Shown piece after piece: positions 1-9,275 of a stretch of DNA of 64,000 bases; the stretch's first letter is position 1; each line of letters starts with the position of its first letter. The translations under genes were made by a program, and so were the position numbers. The notes under the pieces are model-generated. The model was given only the letters and a program-made list of their open reading frames with translations. It did no database searches and was not told the origin of the DNA. The DNA is from Rhodoblastus acidophilus (GTDB taxonomy: Bacteria; Pseudomonadota; Alphaproteobacteria; Rhizobiales; Beijerinckiaceae), in the NCBI RefSeq assembly GCF_900187365.1, contig NZ_FYDG01000001.1:62001-126000 (forward strand), given 5' to 3'.

Positions 1-640
1 CGCCCAGCGCGTTGCGCAACGGCCGCAGCGCCTCGCCCTGCCCCGGATCGAGCCCGATCCGCGCATAGGCGACGAGATCGCGCAGCAGGCCGGCGAGCAG
101 GCGCTCCAGGCCGCGCTCCGCCGTGGGGCGCACCAGCGCGGCGGAGACGAAGGCCGAGCAGACGATGCCGAGCGAAACCACGGCGACGCGGCGCGTGACC
201 ACCAGGAAAATGCTGTTGGGATCGGAGACGGCGAAGGGCAGGATCAGCGCCACCGTATAGCCCGCCAGAACCGCGCCATAGGAGCGGAAGCCGCGCAGCA
301 GCGTCGAGGCCGCGGCGCCGAGGCCGACCCAGACCGCCAGCCCCGCCAGATAGAGCCAGGGCGTCTGCGGCGCCAGCGCCATCAGCACGACCGCCGCCGC
401 GCCGCCGAGCAGCGTGCCGCCGAGCCGCCAGAGGCTTTTGGCGAGGATCGAGCCCTGCACCGGATGCGACACGATCATCACCGTGACCATGGCCGAATAG
501 GGCGTGTCGAGCTGCAGCGCGAAGGCGAGATAGAGGGCGAGCAGCGCCGCCAGCGTGGTGCGCGCCGCATGGGCGAGCAGCGCCGGCCGCGCCATGAAAT
601 CCCGGACGACGATCAGTTTTTCGAGCACCCACGCGATCAT
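1..640 (-). CDS. FUSC-family aromatic acid/drug exporter, C-terminus beyond window
   Basis: The frame opens with ATG at 638-640 and runs to base 1 with no stop, so only the N-terminal 213 or so residues are present. They are very hydrophobic, with several membrane helices and the segment TPYSAMVTVMIVSHPVQGS near residues 48-66, typical of the first half of FUSC / AaeB-like inner-membrane exporters of aromatic carboxylic acids. The start overlaps the stop of the upstream marR gene as ATGA, which indicates translational coupling and control by that regulator. The substrate cannot be told from sequence. The family call is firm; an AaeB-type role is inference. Confidence 0.75.
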   Translation of the reverse strand, partial: MIAWVLEKLIVVRDFMARPALLAHAARTTLAALLALYLAFALQLDTPYSAMVTVMIVSHPVQGSILAKSLWRLGGTLLGGAAAVVLMALAPQTPWLYLAGLAVWVGLGAAASTLLRGFRSYGAVLAGYTVALILPFAVSDPNSIFLVVTRRVAVVSLGIVCSAFVSAALVRPTAERGLERLLAGLLRDLVAYARIGLDPGQGEALRPLRNALG

Positions 641-1071
641 GCGCCGCGCAGCCTCTCGAAATTAGCGAAGGCGCGGTCGAACACGCGGCGGCAGGCTTCG
701 AGATCCTCCGGCGCCACGCCTTCAAGGATGGCGCGGCGCACCTCGCGCACCAAGGCGTCGGCCTTGAGGTAGATCGCCTTGCCGTGCGGGGTGAGGTGCA
801 GGGTCTTGCCGCGCCGGTCGACCGGGTCTTCGCGGCGCTCGATCAGCCCGCCCGCTTCGAGACGGTCGAGCAGCGCCACCAGCGACGGCCGCTCCAGCTC
901 CAGCGCCTCGGCCAAATCCTTGGCGCGGACGCCGTCGCCGAGCCGCCCCAGAAAATAGAGCGGCCGGGCGGTGGCGCTGGTGAGGCCCAGGCTCTCGACC
1001 TGAGCGTTGATGAGGACGCGGGCGCGGCGCGGCAGCACCAACGCCTGCTCGAAGAACCAGTCGGACGACAT
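637..1071 (-). CDS. MarR-family transcriptional regulator
   Basis: A winged-helix protein of 144 residues if it starts at the ATG at 1069-1071. The central part (AKDLAEALELERPSLVALLD, then a wing with DPVDRRGKTLHLT) is the MarR DNA-binding domain; the flanking helices form the dimer interface. In-frame starts at 1107 (ATG) and 1131 (TTG) are possible, but a perfect inverted repeat at 1073-1103 lies just before the 1071 ATG and looks like the operator and promoter, which favours the short form. The gene overlaps the FUSC exporter by ATGA. MarR regulators next to efflux pumps usually repress them until a phenolic ligand binds. It also lies 70 bases or less after dadA on the same strand. Confidence 0.85.
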   Translation of the reverse strand: MSSDWFFEQALVLPRRARVLINAQVESLGLTSATARPLYFLGRLGDGVRAKDLAEALELERPSLVALLDRLEAGGLIERREDPVDRRGKTLHLTPHGKAIYLKADALVREVRRAILEGVAPEDLEACRRVFDRAFANFERLRGA

Positions 1072-1072
1072 T

Positions 1073-1103
1073 CGTTCGCTTGCTAATAGATAGGATGCGA
1101 ACG
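1073..1103 (-). promoter_or_regulatory. Inverted repeat, probable MarR operator
   Basis: CGTTCGC at 1073-1079 pairs perfectly with GCGAACG at 1097-1103 across a 17-base AT-richer spacer. On the minus strand the spacer contains TATCTATTAG, a possible -10 element ending about 16 bases before the ATG at 1071. Autorepression through such a site is usual for MarR proteins. Binding is inferred. Confidence 0.5.
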
Positions 1104-1143
1104 ACATAGACCGATCCGGTCCGACGATCAACCCCCCTGCCGT

Positions 1144-2400
1144 TCAGGCAGCGTAGCGGTCGACGCCCAGCCCCTCCGACGAGATTTCCGGCGCGCGTCC
1201 CGACACCACGTCGGCGAGGAAGCGCGCGGAGCCGCAGGCCATGGTCCAGCCGAGTGTGCCGTGGCCGGTGTTGAGATAGAGGCCATTGACGCCGGTCGCG
1301 CCGATCACCGGAGAGCCGTCGGGCGTCATCGGCCGCAGCCCGCACCAGAATTCAGCCGTATCGACGTCGCCGCCCTGGGGGAACAGGTCGGAGACGACAT
1401 GGGCGATGGTGGCGCGGCGCTTCTCGCGCAATTCGAGGTCGAAGCCGCAGATCTCGGCCATGCCGGCGACGCGGATGCGGTCGCCGAGCCGGGTGACCGC
1501 CACCTTGTACGCCTCGTCCATCACGGTCGAGACCGGCGCGCCGTCGGGGTTGGTGATCGGCAGGGTCAGCGAATAGCCCTTGACGGGATAGACCGGCAGG
1601 GAAATCCCCAGCGGACGCACCAGATGCGGCGAATAGGAGCCGAGCGCGACCACCACCGCGTCGCCCTTGCGCACGCCCTCGGACGTCTCGACGCCGGTGA
1701 CGCGGCCGCCGTCCACAACCAGCCCGAACACGCTGGCGCCATAGCTGAATTTTACGCCGAGATCCTGCGCCAGCGCCGAAAGCCGCTGGGTGAACAGGAA
1801 ACAATCGCCGGTTTCGTCGCCCGGCAGCAGCAGGCCGCCGAGAATCTTCTCCGACACCAGCCCGAGCGCGGGTTCGTGCGCGACGCAGCCGGCGCGGTCG
1901 AGCATTTCATAGGGCACGCCGAAGGAATCCAGCACCGCCAGATCCTTGGCGAGACCGTCGATCTGCTTCTGGTTGCGGAACACCTCCAGCGTGCCGCGCG
2001 CGCGCTCGTCATAGGCGATGCCGGTTTCGGCCCGCAGCGCCTTCAGCACGTCGCGGCTGTATTCGGCGACGCGCACCATGCGCGCCTTGTTGACCGCATA
2101 GGCCTTGGCGTTGCAATTGCCGAGCATCTGGCCCATCCAGCGCCACATCGCGGGGTCGAGCTTGGGCCGGATCGCCAGCGGCGCATGGGCGGCGAACATC
2201 CACTTGACCGCCTTCCACGGAATGCCCGGCGCCGCCCAGGGCGCGCTATAGCCGGGCGAAATCTCACCGGCGTTGGCGTAGCTGGTTTCAAGCGCCGAGG
2301 CCGGCTGGCGGTCGATCACCTCGACCTCATGGCCCGCCCTGGCGAGATAATAGGCGGTGGTGGTTCCCACCACGCCGCTGCCGAGAACCAGGATTTTCAT
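1144..2400 (-). CDS. dadA: D-amino acid dehydrogenase small subunit
   Basis: A 418-residue FAD flavoprotein that oxidises D-amino acids, chiefly D-alanine, to the 2-oxo acid plus ammonia and passes electrons to the respiratory chain at the inner membrane. The N-terminal Rossmann motif GSGVVG lies at residues 7-12, followed by an acidic residue after the second strand (VIDRQ). The C-terminal part carries the DadA-type segments [17 protein letters not shown] and [15 protein letters not shown]. Length and order match the family throughout. Its start overlaps the stop of alr by ATGA, so alanine racemase and dehydrogenase are made together: the classic L-alanine to D-alanine to pyruvate route. Confidence 0.93.
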   Translation of the reverse strand: MKILVLGSGVVGTTTAYYLARAGHEVEVIDRQPASALETSYANAGEISPGYSAPWAAPGIPWKAVKWMFAAHAPLAIRPKLDPAMWRWMGQMLGNCNAKAYAVNKARMVRVAEYSRDVLKALRAETGIAYDERARGTLEVFRNQKQIDGLAKDLAVLDSFGVPYEMLDRAGCVAHEPALGLVSEKILGGLLLPGDETGDCFLFTQRLSALAQDLGVKFSYGASVFGLVVDGGRVTGVETSEGVRKGDAVVVALGSYSPHLVRPLGISLPVYPVKGYSLTLPITNPDGAPVSTVMDEAYKVAVTRLGDRIRVAGMAEICGFDLELREKRRATIAHVVSDLFPQGGDVDTAEFWCGLRPMTPDGSPVIGATGVNGLYLNTGHGTLGWTMACGSARFLADVVSGRAPEISSEGLGVDRYAA

Positions 2401-3575
2401 GCGAGTCGTCCTTCGTTGCTGGAGAAATGGCGGCGCTGCAGCCGCGCGCCGAGCGCGGTGAGAATTTCGTAGCCGATGGTTCCGGCGGCCCGGGCGAGCG
2501 CATCGACGCCATCAGCGTCGCCGCCGATCACGTCGACGAAATCGCCCTCGCGCAGCCGCCCTTCCGGCAGCGCGGTGGCGTCCGCCGTGATCATGTCCAT
2601 GGAGACATTGCCGACGATCGGCAGTTTCTGGCCGGCGAAACCGGCGTTGGCGCGGGCGTTGCCCAGCGCGCGGAAAAAGCCGTCGGCATAGCCGAGCGAC
2701 AGCGTGGCGATGCGGCTCGGCGCCGTCGTGACATGGCGCCCGTTATAGCCGACCGCAGTGTGCGCCGGCAGCGTGTCCACCCGCAGCACCCGCGCCGACA
2801 GTTTGACGACCGGCGCCAGCGGATTCGGCTCGCCGACGCGCGGCGCGATTCCGTAGAGCGCCGCGCCGGGGCGCAGCAGGTCGAAATGATAGCCGGCGCC
2901 GAGAAACACGCCGGAGGAATTGGCCAGCGAGGCCGGCGCCGCCGGCAGACGCTTGCGCAGGATTTCAAATCTTTCTCGCTGCGCCTCATTGGACGGATTG
3001 TCCTTTTCCTCGGCGGCGGCGAGGTGGCTGATCACCAGCCGCAGATCGAGGCCCGCAAGCAAGGACGGATCGGCCGCGAGCGCGTCGACCTCGACTTCCG
3101 ACAGGCCGAGCCGCGCCATGCCGGTGTCGACATGCAGCGCCGCCGGCAGCGCCTTGCCGCGCCGCGCCGCGCGCTCGCGCCACAGGGAGATCTGCGCGAG
3201 CGTGGAGATTACGGGGATCAGGCCATAGGCGCACATCGCGCCCTCGGCGCCGGGCGCGACGCCATGCAGCACGAAAATCGAAGCGGTGGGAACGGCGGCG
3301 CGCAGCGCCACGCCCTCCTCGATATGCGCGACGAAAAAGTTGCGGCAGCCATCAGCAGACAGCGCGGCGGCGACCGCCTGCGCGCCAAGCCCGTAAGCGT
3401 CGGCCTTGACCACCGCGGCGCTGTCCACGCCCCCGGCCCGCGCGATCAGCAGGCGGCGGTTGGCGACGATGGCGTCGAGATCAATGTCGAGCGCGGCGCC
3501 CACGCCGGCGCGAACGGCTTCTTTGGCCGGCGCGGTCCGGCGCGTTGCGGAAAATATCGAGGTGATCTGGTTCAT
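2397..3575 (-). CDS. alr: Alanine racemase (catabolic type)
   Basis: A 392-residue fold type III PLP enzyme interconverting L- and D-alanine. The PLP lysine is Lys57 in the motif [12 protein letters not shown], and the second catalytic region contains the VSMDMI segment near residue 325. The N-terminus is about 25 residues longer than usual, but the ATG at 3573-3575 has a good GGAAGG ribosome site. It is first in an operon with dadA (4-base overlap), which points to the catabolic DadX role rather than only cell-wall supply. A 197-base AT-rich gap upstream (3576-3772) must hold the promoter. In this island it could recycle alanine made by pyruvate-dependent amine transaminases. Confidence 0.92.
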   Translation of the reverse strand: MNQITSIFSATRRTAPAKEAVRAGVGAALDIDLDAIVANRRLLIARAGGVDSAAVVKADAYGLGAQAVAAALSADGCRNFFVAHIEEGVALRAAVPTASIFVLHGVAPGAEGAMCAYGLIPVISTLAQISLWRERAARRGKALPAALHVDTGMARLGLSEVEVDALAADPSLLAGLDLRLVISHLAAAEEKDNPSNEAQRERFEILRKRLPAAPASLANSSGVFLGAGYHFDLLRPGAALYGIAPRVGEPNPLAPVVKLSARVLRVDTLPAHTAVGYNGRHVTTAPSRIATLSLGYADGFFRALGNARANAGFAGQKLPIVGNVSMDMITADATALPEGRLREGDFVDVIGGDADGVDALARAAGTIGYEILTALGARLQRRHFSSNEGRLA

Positions 3576-3772
3576 CGGCCTTCCCTGCGGCTGTGTCGGG
3601 ACCCACGTCGCAGGAAGCGTGCCGGAAAAATTGTTGTTTTAATTCAGATAGTTAGAAAAACCCGACACGGCAGGGGCGCCAACGGTTTGGAACGGCTTTC
3701 CACATCAACGAAAAAGATCGTTTAATTACATAGCCTTATAGTATGTATCAAATTAATTACACTGTAACAGTT

Positions 3773-5251
3773 TCATAACACCAGATGACGCCGCAGCACC
3801 TCGGCCAGCCGCGAAAACGCCGGCCCGATCGCCTCCTCTTTCACGCCGGCATAGCCCAGCAGCAGACCGGACGGCGCCGTGTGCGGATCGGCGAAATAGC
3901 GGCTCAGCGGCCGCGTGGACAACCCGGCGGCGAGGATTTCGGCGGCGATGCGTCGGTCGTCGGCGCCGTCGGGCAGGCGCAGGATCAGGTGCAGCCCGGC
4001 GTTGTCGCCGCTGGCCTGCAAGGCGCCGCCAAACTCCTTCTCGATGGCGTCGCGCAGAATTTGCCGGCGCGACCCGTAAAGCCCGCGCATCCGCCGGATA
4101 TGCGCGCCAAAATGGCCCTCGCGGATGAAATCGGCCAGCACGGCCTGGGTGATCTGCTGGCCCTCGCGGTAAAGCTCCGCCGAGCCGTCGGCCAGCGCCT
4201 CGGCCAAAGCGGGGGGCGCCACCAGATAGCCGACGCGCAGGCCCGGAAACAGGGTTTTGGAGAAGCTGCCGACATAGATCACGCGGCCGCCGCGATCGAG
4301 GCCCTGCAAACAGGGAATCGGCCGGGTTCCATAGCGGAACTCGCTGTCGTAATCGTCCTCGACGATGACGGCGCCCCAGCGCCGCGCCCGCTCCAGCAGC
4401 GTTTGCCGACGCGCCAGACTCATCACCGAGCCCAGCGGATATTGATGCGACGGCGTGACGATCACCATGCGCGGCGGCGGCAGATGTTCGGCCAGGGCGC
4501 AATTCAGCCCCTCGCCATCGACCGGCGCCGCGCGCAGGTCGAGATCGAGCGATTGCAGCCCGCTGCGCAGGCCCCAGTAGCACGGGTCTTCCAGCCAGAC
4601 GCAATCACCGGGATCGAGCAACATGCGCGCGGCGAGATCGACCGACTGGTGGCTGCCGGTGGTGATCACCACCTGTTCCGGCGCGCAATTGAGCGAGCGC
4701 GCGTCGCGCAAATGCGCGGCGATGGCGGCGCGCAATTCGAGCAATCCGCCGGGCGGCGCATAGGTCATGCGCTCGGGCGGCGGGCGGCGCCAGGCGCGGC
4801 TGAGCAGCCGCCCCCAAACCTGCGCCGGAAACTCGCTGACATCGGGAACGCCGGGCATGAAGGCGCCCCATTGATGCGGCGAAAACCCCGCCCCCTCTCG
4901 CAACAATTTTCCGCGCTGCGACAGGGCGGGCGGCGCCTCCGACTCGACGGAGGCGGCGACCTCCGGCTCCGGCATCCGGTCGCCCGCGAGATCGGCGACA
5001 TAGGTGCCGCTGCCGCCGCGCCCGTGCAGGCATCCTTCCGCGATCAGCGTCTCATAAACTTCCGTGACGGTGTTGCGCCCTATGCCAAGCTCGCGCGCCA
5101 AAACCCGCGACGACGGCATTTTCGCGCCGGCCGGCAACCGCCCCTGCATCGCCGCCTGCAGCAGCAGATCGCGCAATTGCCGGTACAGCGGCTGGTCGCT
5201 CGCGCGGTCGAGCCCCTGCTGCAACCAATCCGATAACGCCCCTCCGCTCAT
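3773..5251 (-). CDS. MocR/GabR-type regulator (GntR wHTH fused to aminotransferase domain)
   Basis: A 492-residue chimeric regulator. Residues about 15-85 form a GntR winged helix (PLYRQLRDLLLQAAMQGRL, ARELGIGRNTVTEVYETL). After a linker, residues about 130-490 are a fold type I aminotransferase-like effector domain with the PLP-lysine motif SFSKTLFPGLRVGY. Such proteins sense an amino acid-PLP adduct. It is divergent from gabT-gabD across a 136-base gap with AGTGGC repeats, exactly the GabR arrangement, where GABA and PLP trigger activation of gabTD. PdxR is the alternative identity, but no pyridoxal synthesis genes are near. Confidence 0.88.
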   Translation of the reverse strand: MSGGALSDWLQQGLDRASDQPLYRQLRDLLLQAAMQGRLPAGAKMPSSRVLARELGIGRNTVTEVYETLIAEGCLHGRGGSGTYVADLAGDRMPEPEVAASVESEAPPALSQRGKLLREGAGFSPHQWGAFMPGVPDVSEFPAQVWGRLLSRAWRRPPPERMTYAPPGGLLELRAAIAAHLRDARSLNCAPEQVVITTGSHQSVDLAARMLLDPGDCVWLEDPCYWGLRSGLQSLDLDLRAAPVDGEGLNCALAEHLPPPRMVIVTPSHQYPLGSVMSLARRQTLLERARRWGAVIVEDDYDSEFRYGTRPIPCLQGLDRGGRVIYVGSFSKTLFPGLRVGYLVAPPALAEALADGSAELYREGQQITQAVLADFIREGHFGAHIRRMRGLYGSRRQILRDAIEKEFGGALQASGDNAGLHLILRLPDGADDRRIAAEILAAGLSTRPLSRYFADPHTAPSGLLLGYAGVKEEAIGPAFSRLAEVLRRHLVL

Positions 5252-5277
5252 CGTCTTTCCCTTTTGAGCGGCACAAT

Positions 5278-5326
5278 AGTGGCGCCATCTTATTTCAACA
5301 AGTGGCCCTTCGAGACAGGACCACTT
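5278..5326. promoter_or_regulatory. AGTGGC direct and inverted repeats, probable GabR-type operator
   Basis: AGTGGC occurs at 5278-5283 and again at 5301-5306, a direct repeat with 23-base spacing. AAGTGG at 5300-5305 is also mirrored by CCACTT at 5321-5326. Two helical turns between direct repeats fits the known bipartite sites of MocR/GabR regulators. The cluster lies midway between the divergent regulator gene and gabT. Function is inferred. Confidence 0.5.
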
Positions 5327-5387
5327 TGCGCTAGATTCGACTCATGCCGCGACTTGCGGCCCTGTCCTCCATTCACATGAGCTGATT

Positions 5388-6689
5388 ATGCCCCAGTCTT
5401 CCGCCCTGCGCGCCGCCGCCCCCGCTGAAACCAATGCGGACTGGGAGGCCCGCCGCCTCGCCGCCACCCCGCGCGGCGTGTCCGTCCTCGGCGACTTCTA
5501 CATCGACCGCGCCGAAAACGCCGAAATCTGGGACATCGAAGGCAAGCGCTACATCGACTTCGCCGCCGGCATCGCCGTGCTGAACGTCGGCCATCGCCAC
5601 CCCCGCGTGGTCGCGGCGATCAAGGCGCAGATCGATCAGTTCCTGCACACCTGCTACCAGGTCGCGCCCTATTCCTCCTATGTGTCGCTGGCGGAGAAAA
5701 TCGCCGCGCGCGCGCCGGGCGCCCACGCCAAGAAGACCATTTTCCTCACCACCGGCGCCGAGGCGGTCGAGAATGCGGTGAAGATCGCCCGCTTCGCCAC
5801 GGGCCGTCCGGGCGTGATCGCCTTCGGCGGCGCCTTCCACGGCCGGACCTCGCTGACCATGGCCCTCACCGGCAAGGTGGCGCCCTACAAGATCGGCTTC
5901 GGCCCCTTCCCCGGCGACATTTACCACGCCGCCTATCCCGACGCGATGCACGGCGTGAGCGTCGCGGATTCGCTGGCGAGCCTGAAAAAGCTGTTCAAGA
6001 ACGACATCGACCCGCAGCGCGTCGCCGCGATCATTTTCGAGCCGGTGCAGGGCGAAGGCGGTTTTGTGCCGGCGTCGAAGGAATTCGTCGAGGGCCTGCG
6101 CGCCATCGCCGATGAGCATGGCATCCTCTTGATCGCGGACGAAGTGCAGAGCGGCTTCGCCCGCACCGGCAAGTTCTTCGCCGTCGAGCATTTCGGCGTG
6201 CCGGTCGATCTGATGACCTTCGCCAAGAGCCTCGCGGCGGGCATGCCGCTGTCGGGCGTGGTCGGCCGCGCCGAAATCATGGACGCGCCCGGCCCGGGCG
6301 GCCTCGGCGGCACCTATGCCGGCAACCCGCTCGCCGTCGCCGCCGCCCATGCGGTGATCGACATCATCGATGAGGAAAAACTGGTCGCCCGCGCCAATGA
6401 GCTGGGCGAGCGCCTCAAGAGCGCGGTGCGCGCGGCGGCGCATCCGGCGGTCGGCGACGTGCGCGGCCTCGGCTCTATGGTGGCGGTCGAATTCGTCGAC
6501 CCCAAGACCCATGAGCCGGCTCCGGCGATCGCCAAGAAGGTGCAGGCCGCCGCGCTGAAGAGCGGGCTGATCCTGCTGACCTGCGGCACGTACGGCAATG
6601 TCATCCGCTTCCTCTATCCGCTGACCACGCCCGACGCGGTGTTCACGGAAGCGCTGGACATTCTGACCACCGCGCTGGCGCAGGCCTGA
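5388..6689 (+). CDS. gabT: 4-aminobutyrate aminotransferase
   Basis: A 433-residue class III PLP aminotransferase transferring the amino group of GABA (and usually 5-aminovalerate) to 2-oxoglutarate, giving succinate (or glutarate) semialdehyde. Visible landmarks are TTGAEAVENAVK (residues 121-132), FHGRTSLTMALTGK (150-163), the EPVQGEGGF segment (218-226), DEVQSGFARTGKF (251-263) and the PLP lysine Lys280 in FAKSLAAGMPLSG. Length is normal. The ATG has a poor ribosome site. It is transcribed away from the GabR-like regulator and followed by gabD after a 77-base gap that contains a hairpin. Confidence 0.94.
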   Translation: MPQSSALRAAAPAETNADWEARRLAATPRGVSVLGDFYIDRAENAEIWDIEGKRYIDFAAGIAVLNVGHRHPRVVAAIKAQIDQFLHTCYQVAPYSSYVSLAEKIAARAPGAHAKKTIFLTTGAEAVENAVKIARFATGRPGVIAFGGAFHGRTSLTMALTGKVAPYKIGFGPFPGDIYHAAYPDAMHGVSVADSLASLKKLFKNDIDPQRVAAIIFEPVQGEGGFVPASKEFVEGLRAIADEHGILLIADEVQSGFARTGKFFAVEHFGVPVDLMTFAKSLAAGMPLSGVVGRAEIMDAPGPGGLGGTYAGNPLAVAAAHAVIDIIDEEKLVARANELGERLKSAVRAAAHPAVGDVRGLGSMVAVEFVDPKTHEPAPAIAKKVQAAALKSGLILLTCGTYGNVIRFLYPLTTPDAVFTEALDILTTALAQA

Positions 6690-6696
6690 CAATTTG

Positions 6697-6728
6697 GGCG
6701 CCCTCATGCCGAAAGGCGCGAGGGCGCC
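6697..6728 (+). terminator. Hairpin between gabT and gabD, no U-run
   Basis: GGCGCCCTC at 6697-6705 pairs perfectly with GAGGGCGCC at 6720-6728 around a 14-base loop. The following bases are TATATAGCTAATTC, with no U-tract, so it may be an RNA processing or attenuation element that lowers gabD relative to gabT rather than a full terminator. Confidence 0.4.
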
Positions 6729-6766
6729 TATATAGCTAATTCTCGAACAAAACCGCCGAGCGCATC

Positions 6767-8236
6767 ATGAACTCACCCGTCACGCCTCCCCTCGCCTTGC
6801 GCGACCCCACTCTGCTGCGCGAAGCCGCCTATGTCGCCGGCGCCTGGATTCAGGGCGCCGAGCGTTTCGCCGTGCATAATCCGGCGACCGGCGCTCTGAT
6901 CGGCCACGTTCCGCTGCTGGGCGCCGCCGAAACGAAACAGGCCATTGATTCGGCCGAAGCCGCCTTCCCCGACTGGCGCAAACGCGCCGCCAAGGAGCGC
7001 GCCGCCCTGCTGCTGCGCTGGCGCGACCTGATGCTGGAAAACGCCGAGGATCTCGCCCAGATCATGACGGCGGAACAGGGCAAGCCGCTGGCGGAAGCGC
7101 GCGGCGAAGTTTCCTACGCCGCCTCGTTCCTCGACTGGTTCGCCGAGGAGGCCAAGCGCGTCTATGGCGAGACCATTCCCTCCCCGACCAATGACCGTCG
7201 CCTGATCGCGCTGCGCGAGCCGATCGGCGTGTGCGCCGCGATCACGCCGTGGAATTTCCCGCTGGCGATGATCACGCGAAAAGTCGGACCGGCGCTGGCC
7301 GTAGGCTGCCCGATGATCGTCAAGCCGGCGGAAGCCACGCCGTTTTCCGCGCTGGCGCTGGCTGTGCTGGCCGAGCGCGCGGGCATTCCCGGCGCCCTGT
7401 TCCAGGTCGTCACCGGCGATCCCAAGAGCATCGGCGGCGAACTCACTTCCAATCCCACCGTGCGCAAACTCAGCTTTACGGGCTCGACGCAGACCGGCAA
7501 ACTTTTGTACGCTCAGTGCGCGCCGACGGTGAAAAAGCTGTCGCTGGAGTTGGGCGGCAACGCGCCGTTTATCGTGTTCGACGACGCCGATCTCGACGCC
7601 GCCGTGACCGGGGCGCTCGCGTCGAAATTCCGCAATTCCGGCCAGACCTGCGTCTGCGCCAACCGGTTCTATGTGCAGGATAAAATCTACGACGCCTTCG
7701 TCGAGAAATTCGCGGAGGCCGTGGGCAAGCTTGTGGTTGGCGAAGGCGCAAAACCCAACGTCACCCAGGGGCCGCTGATCAATGCGGCGGCGATCGCCAA
7801 GGTGACGGCGCTGGTCGCCGACGCCCGCGACAAGGGTGGCCGCGTCGTGACCGGCGGCGCGCCGCATCCGGCCGGCGCCAATTTCTTCGCGCCGACCGTG
7901 ATCGCCGACGCCAAGGCCGACATGCGCTTCGCCAAGGAGGAGATTTTCGGCCCGGTGGCGCCGGTGTTCCGCTTCTCCGACGAAGCCGAGGTGATCCGCC
8001 TCGCCAATGACACGGAGTACGGCCTCGCCGCCTATTTCTTCGCCCGCGACATCGGGCGGGTCTGGCGGGTGGCGGAGGCGCTGGATTACGGCATGGTCGC
8101 CATCAACACCGGCGCCTTCTCCAACGAAGTCGCGCCGTTCGGCGGCGTCAAGCAGTCCGGCTTCGGCCGCGAAGGCTCGCGGCTCGGCGTGGAGGAATAT
8201 CTCGTCGTGAAAATGCTGGCGATGGCCGGGCTGTAA
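6767..8236 (+). CDS. gabD: Succinate-semialdehyde dehydrogenase (NADP+)
   Basis: A 489-residue aldehyde dehydrogenase that oxidises succinate semialdehyde from GabT to succinate; GabD enzymes often also accept glutarate semialdehyde. The general base Glu261 is in SLELGGNAPF and the nucleophile Cys295 in RNSGQTCVCANRF, the extra Cys two residues later being characteristic of GabD. ITPWNFPLAMITRK (159-172) is the cofactor-binding segment. The C-terminal GGVKQSGFGREGS motif is complete. It follows gabT on the same strand and completes the GABA shunt to the TCA cycle. A GC-rich hairpin follows its stop. Confidence 0.94.
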   Translation: MNSPVTPPLALRDPTLLREAAYVAGAWIQGAERFAVHNPATGALIGHVPLLGAAETKQAIDSAEAAFPDWRKRAAKERAALLLRWRDLMLENAEDLAQIMTAEQGKPLAEARGEVSYAASFLDWFAEEAKRVYGETIPSPTNDRRLIALREPIGVCAAITPWNFPLAMITRKVGPALAVGCPMIVKPAEATPFSALALAVLAERAGIPGALFQVVTGDPKSIGGELTSNPTVRKLSFTGSTQTGKLLYAQCAPTVKKLSLELGGNAPFIVFDDADLDAAVTGALASKFRNSGQTCVCANRFYVQDKIYDAFVEKFAEAVGKLVVGEGAKPNVTQGPLINAAAIAKVTALVADARDKGGRVVTGGAPHPAGANFFAPTVIADAKADMRFAKEEIFGPVAPVFRFSDEAEVIRLANDTEYGLAAYFFARDIGRVWRVAEALDYGMVAINTGAFSNEVAPFGGVKQSGFGREGSRLGVEEYLVVKMLAMAGL

Positions 8237-8252
8237 CGCACGAAACGCTTCG

Positions 8253-8275
8253 AGGCGGCGCCCTGCGCGCCGCCT
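8253..8275 (+). terminator. Terminator-like hairpin after gabD
   Basis: AGGCGGCGC (8253-8261) pairs with GCGCCGCCT (8267-8275) around a 5-base loop, 17 bases after the gabD stop. Only two T residues are near, so intrinsic termination would be weak. Confidence 0.4.
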
Positions 8276-8303
8276 TGACATTCCCACGACACATTTCCAG
8301 CGC

Positions 8304-8423
8304 ATAGCGAGCGAAGTGAAGCAATCCACTCATCGGCGCTCCCGAAGCCGACAGTCGGTGGCCGCGAAGTCCTGAGGATGTCGCGCGCTATCGCAGGGTG
8401 GATTGCTTCGCTTCGCTCGCTAT
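8304..8423. repeat. Long inverted repeat, dispersed-repeat type
   Basis: Bases 8304-8329 and 8398-8423 are inverted copies matching at 25 of 26 positions (core GAAGCAATCCAC against GTGGATTGCTTC), separated by 68 bases. The rest of the gene-free stretch 8237-8552 holds only the gabD hairpin; I see no open frame worth calling. Elements with the GGATTGCTTCGCTTCGCTCG core are commonly scattered through intergenic regions of alphaproteobacterial genomes. Confidence 0.7.
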
Positions 8424-8552
8424 CACGGGCGTGGGTCCGCGACGCCGAATCCATCCAGGCGTTTCCGTCTGACGCATCGCCGCCCAAAAACACGCCATCG
8501 CCGCCTGAGAGAATTCTGGACGGAATCGCTGCGCTGGCGAGGGCGGGCGCGC

Positions 8553-9275
8553 TCAATCGGCGCGCTGGCCCTTTCGCAAAAACGCCGCGAACCCCTTGGC
8601 GATGTCGGCGGAATCGGTCTGCGCGCCGGGCGCGTCGAGCGTCGCCAGCGCCTGATCCGCCAAACCTTCCGAAAGCGTCACGCCGCGCAGCGTGGTCAGC
8701 AGCGACCGCTCGAACTCCATGGTGAATTCCGGGTGGGCCTGCACGCTCACCGCCCAATCGTCATAGGCCAGCGCAGCCACCGGGCAATCGACGCCAGTGG
8801 CGAATTTTCGCGCGCCCTCGGGCGCCACCACCACCTGATCCTGATGAATGGCGTTGATGCGCAGAACTTTGGCTCCGTTCAGCCAGTCCGGCGCGCCATA
8901 GAGCGCGTAGGAGTTGAGGCCGAGACGCCAGCCGGCGGCGGCTTTTTCCACCCGGCCGCCTAGCGCCTTGGCGAGAATCTGATGGCCGAAGCAAATGCCG
9001 ATCACACGGCGGCGCGCGGCCTGAGCGCGACGCAAAAAGTCCTCCAGCGCCAACATCCACGGCGCCTCGTCCAGCACCGAACAGCGCGAGCCCGTGATGA
9101 CATAGGCGTCGCAGGCTTCAAGCGCGGGCAGCGGCTCCTCTTGCAGCCAATAACGGCTGAAGCGGATGTCGCTTTCTCCCGCGAACAGCCGCGTGACCAT
9201 ATCGACATAATCGCCATGCGCCGCAACGAGCTGCGGCGCGGGGCGCCCGGTTTCCAATACGCCAATGTGCATCAT
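8553..9275 (-). CDS. Class I glutamine amidotransferase-like protein (PuuD-associated type)
   Basis: A 240-residue class I GATase domain. The nucleophile is Cys95 in GICFGHQILAKALGG, and the other triad residues are His181 and Glu183 in QAHPEF. It resembles stand-alone GMP-synthase-like amidotransferases that sit beside glutamine-synthetase-like ligases. Its start overlaps the stop of the PuuA-like gene by ATGA, so the two are co-translated. The natural role would be hydrolysis of gamma-glutamyl-GABA to GABA and glutamate. True PuuD proteins belong to a somewhat different GATase branch, so the substrate is inferred from context. Confidence 0.75.
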   Translation of the reverse strand: MMHIGVLETGRPAPQLVAAHGDYVDMVTRLFAGESDIRFSRYWLQEEPLPALEACDAYVITGSRCSVLDEAPWMLALEDFLRRAQAARRRVIGICFGHQILAKALGGRVEKAAAGWRLGLNSYALYGAPDWLNGAKVLRINAIHQDQVVVAPEGARKFATGVDCPVAALAYDDWAVSVQAHPEFTMEFERSLLTTLRGVTLSEGLADQALATLDAPGAQTDSADIAKGFAAFLRKGQRAD

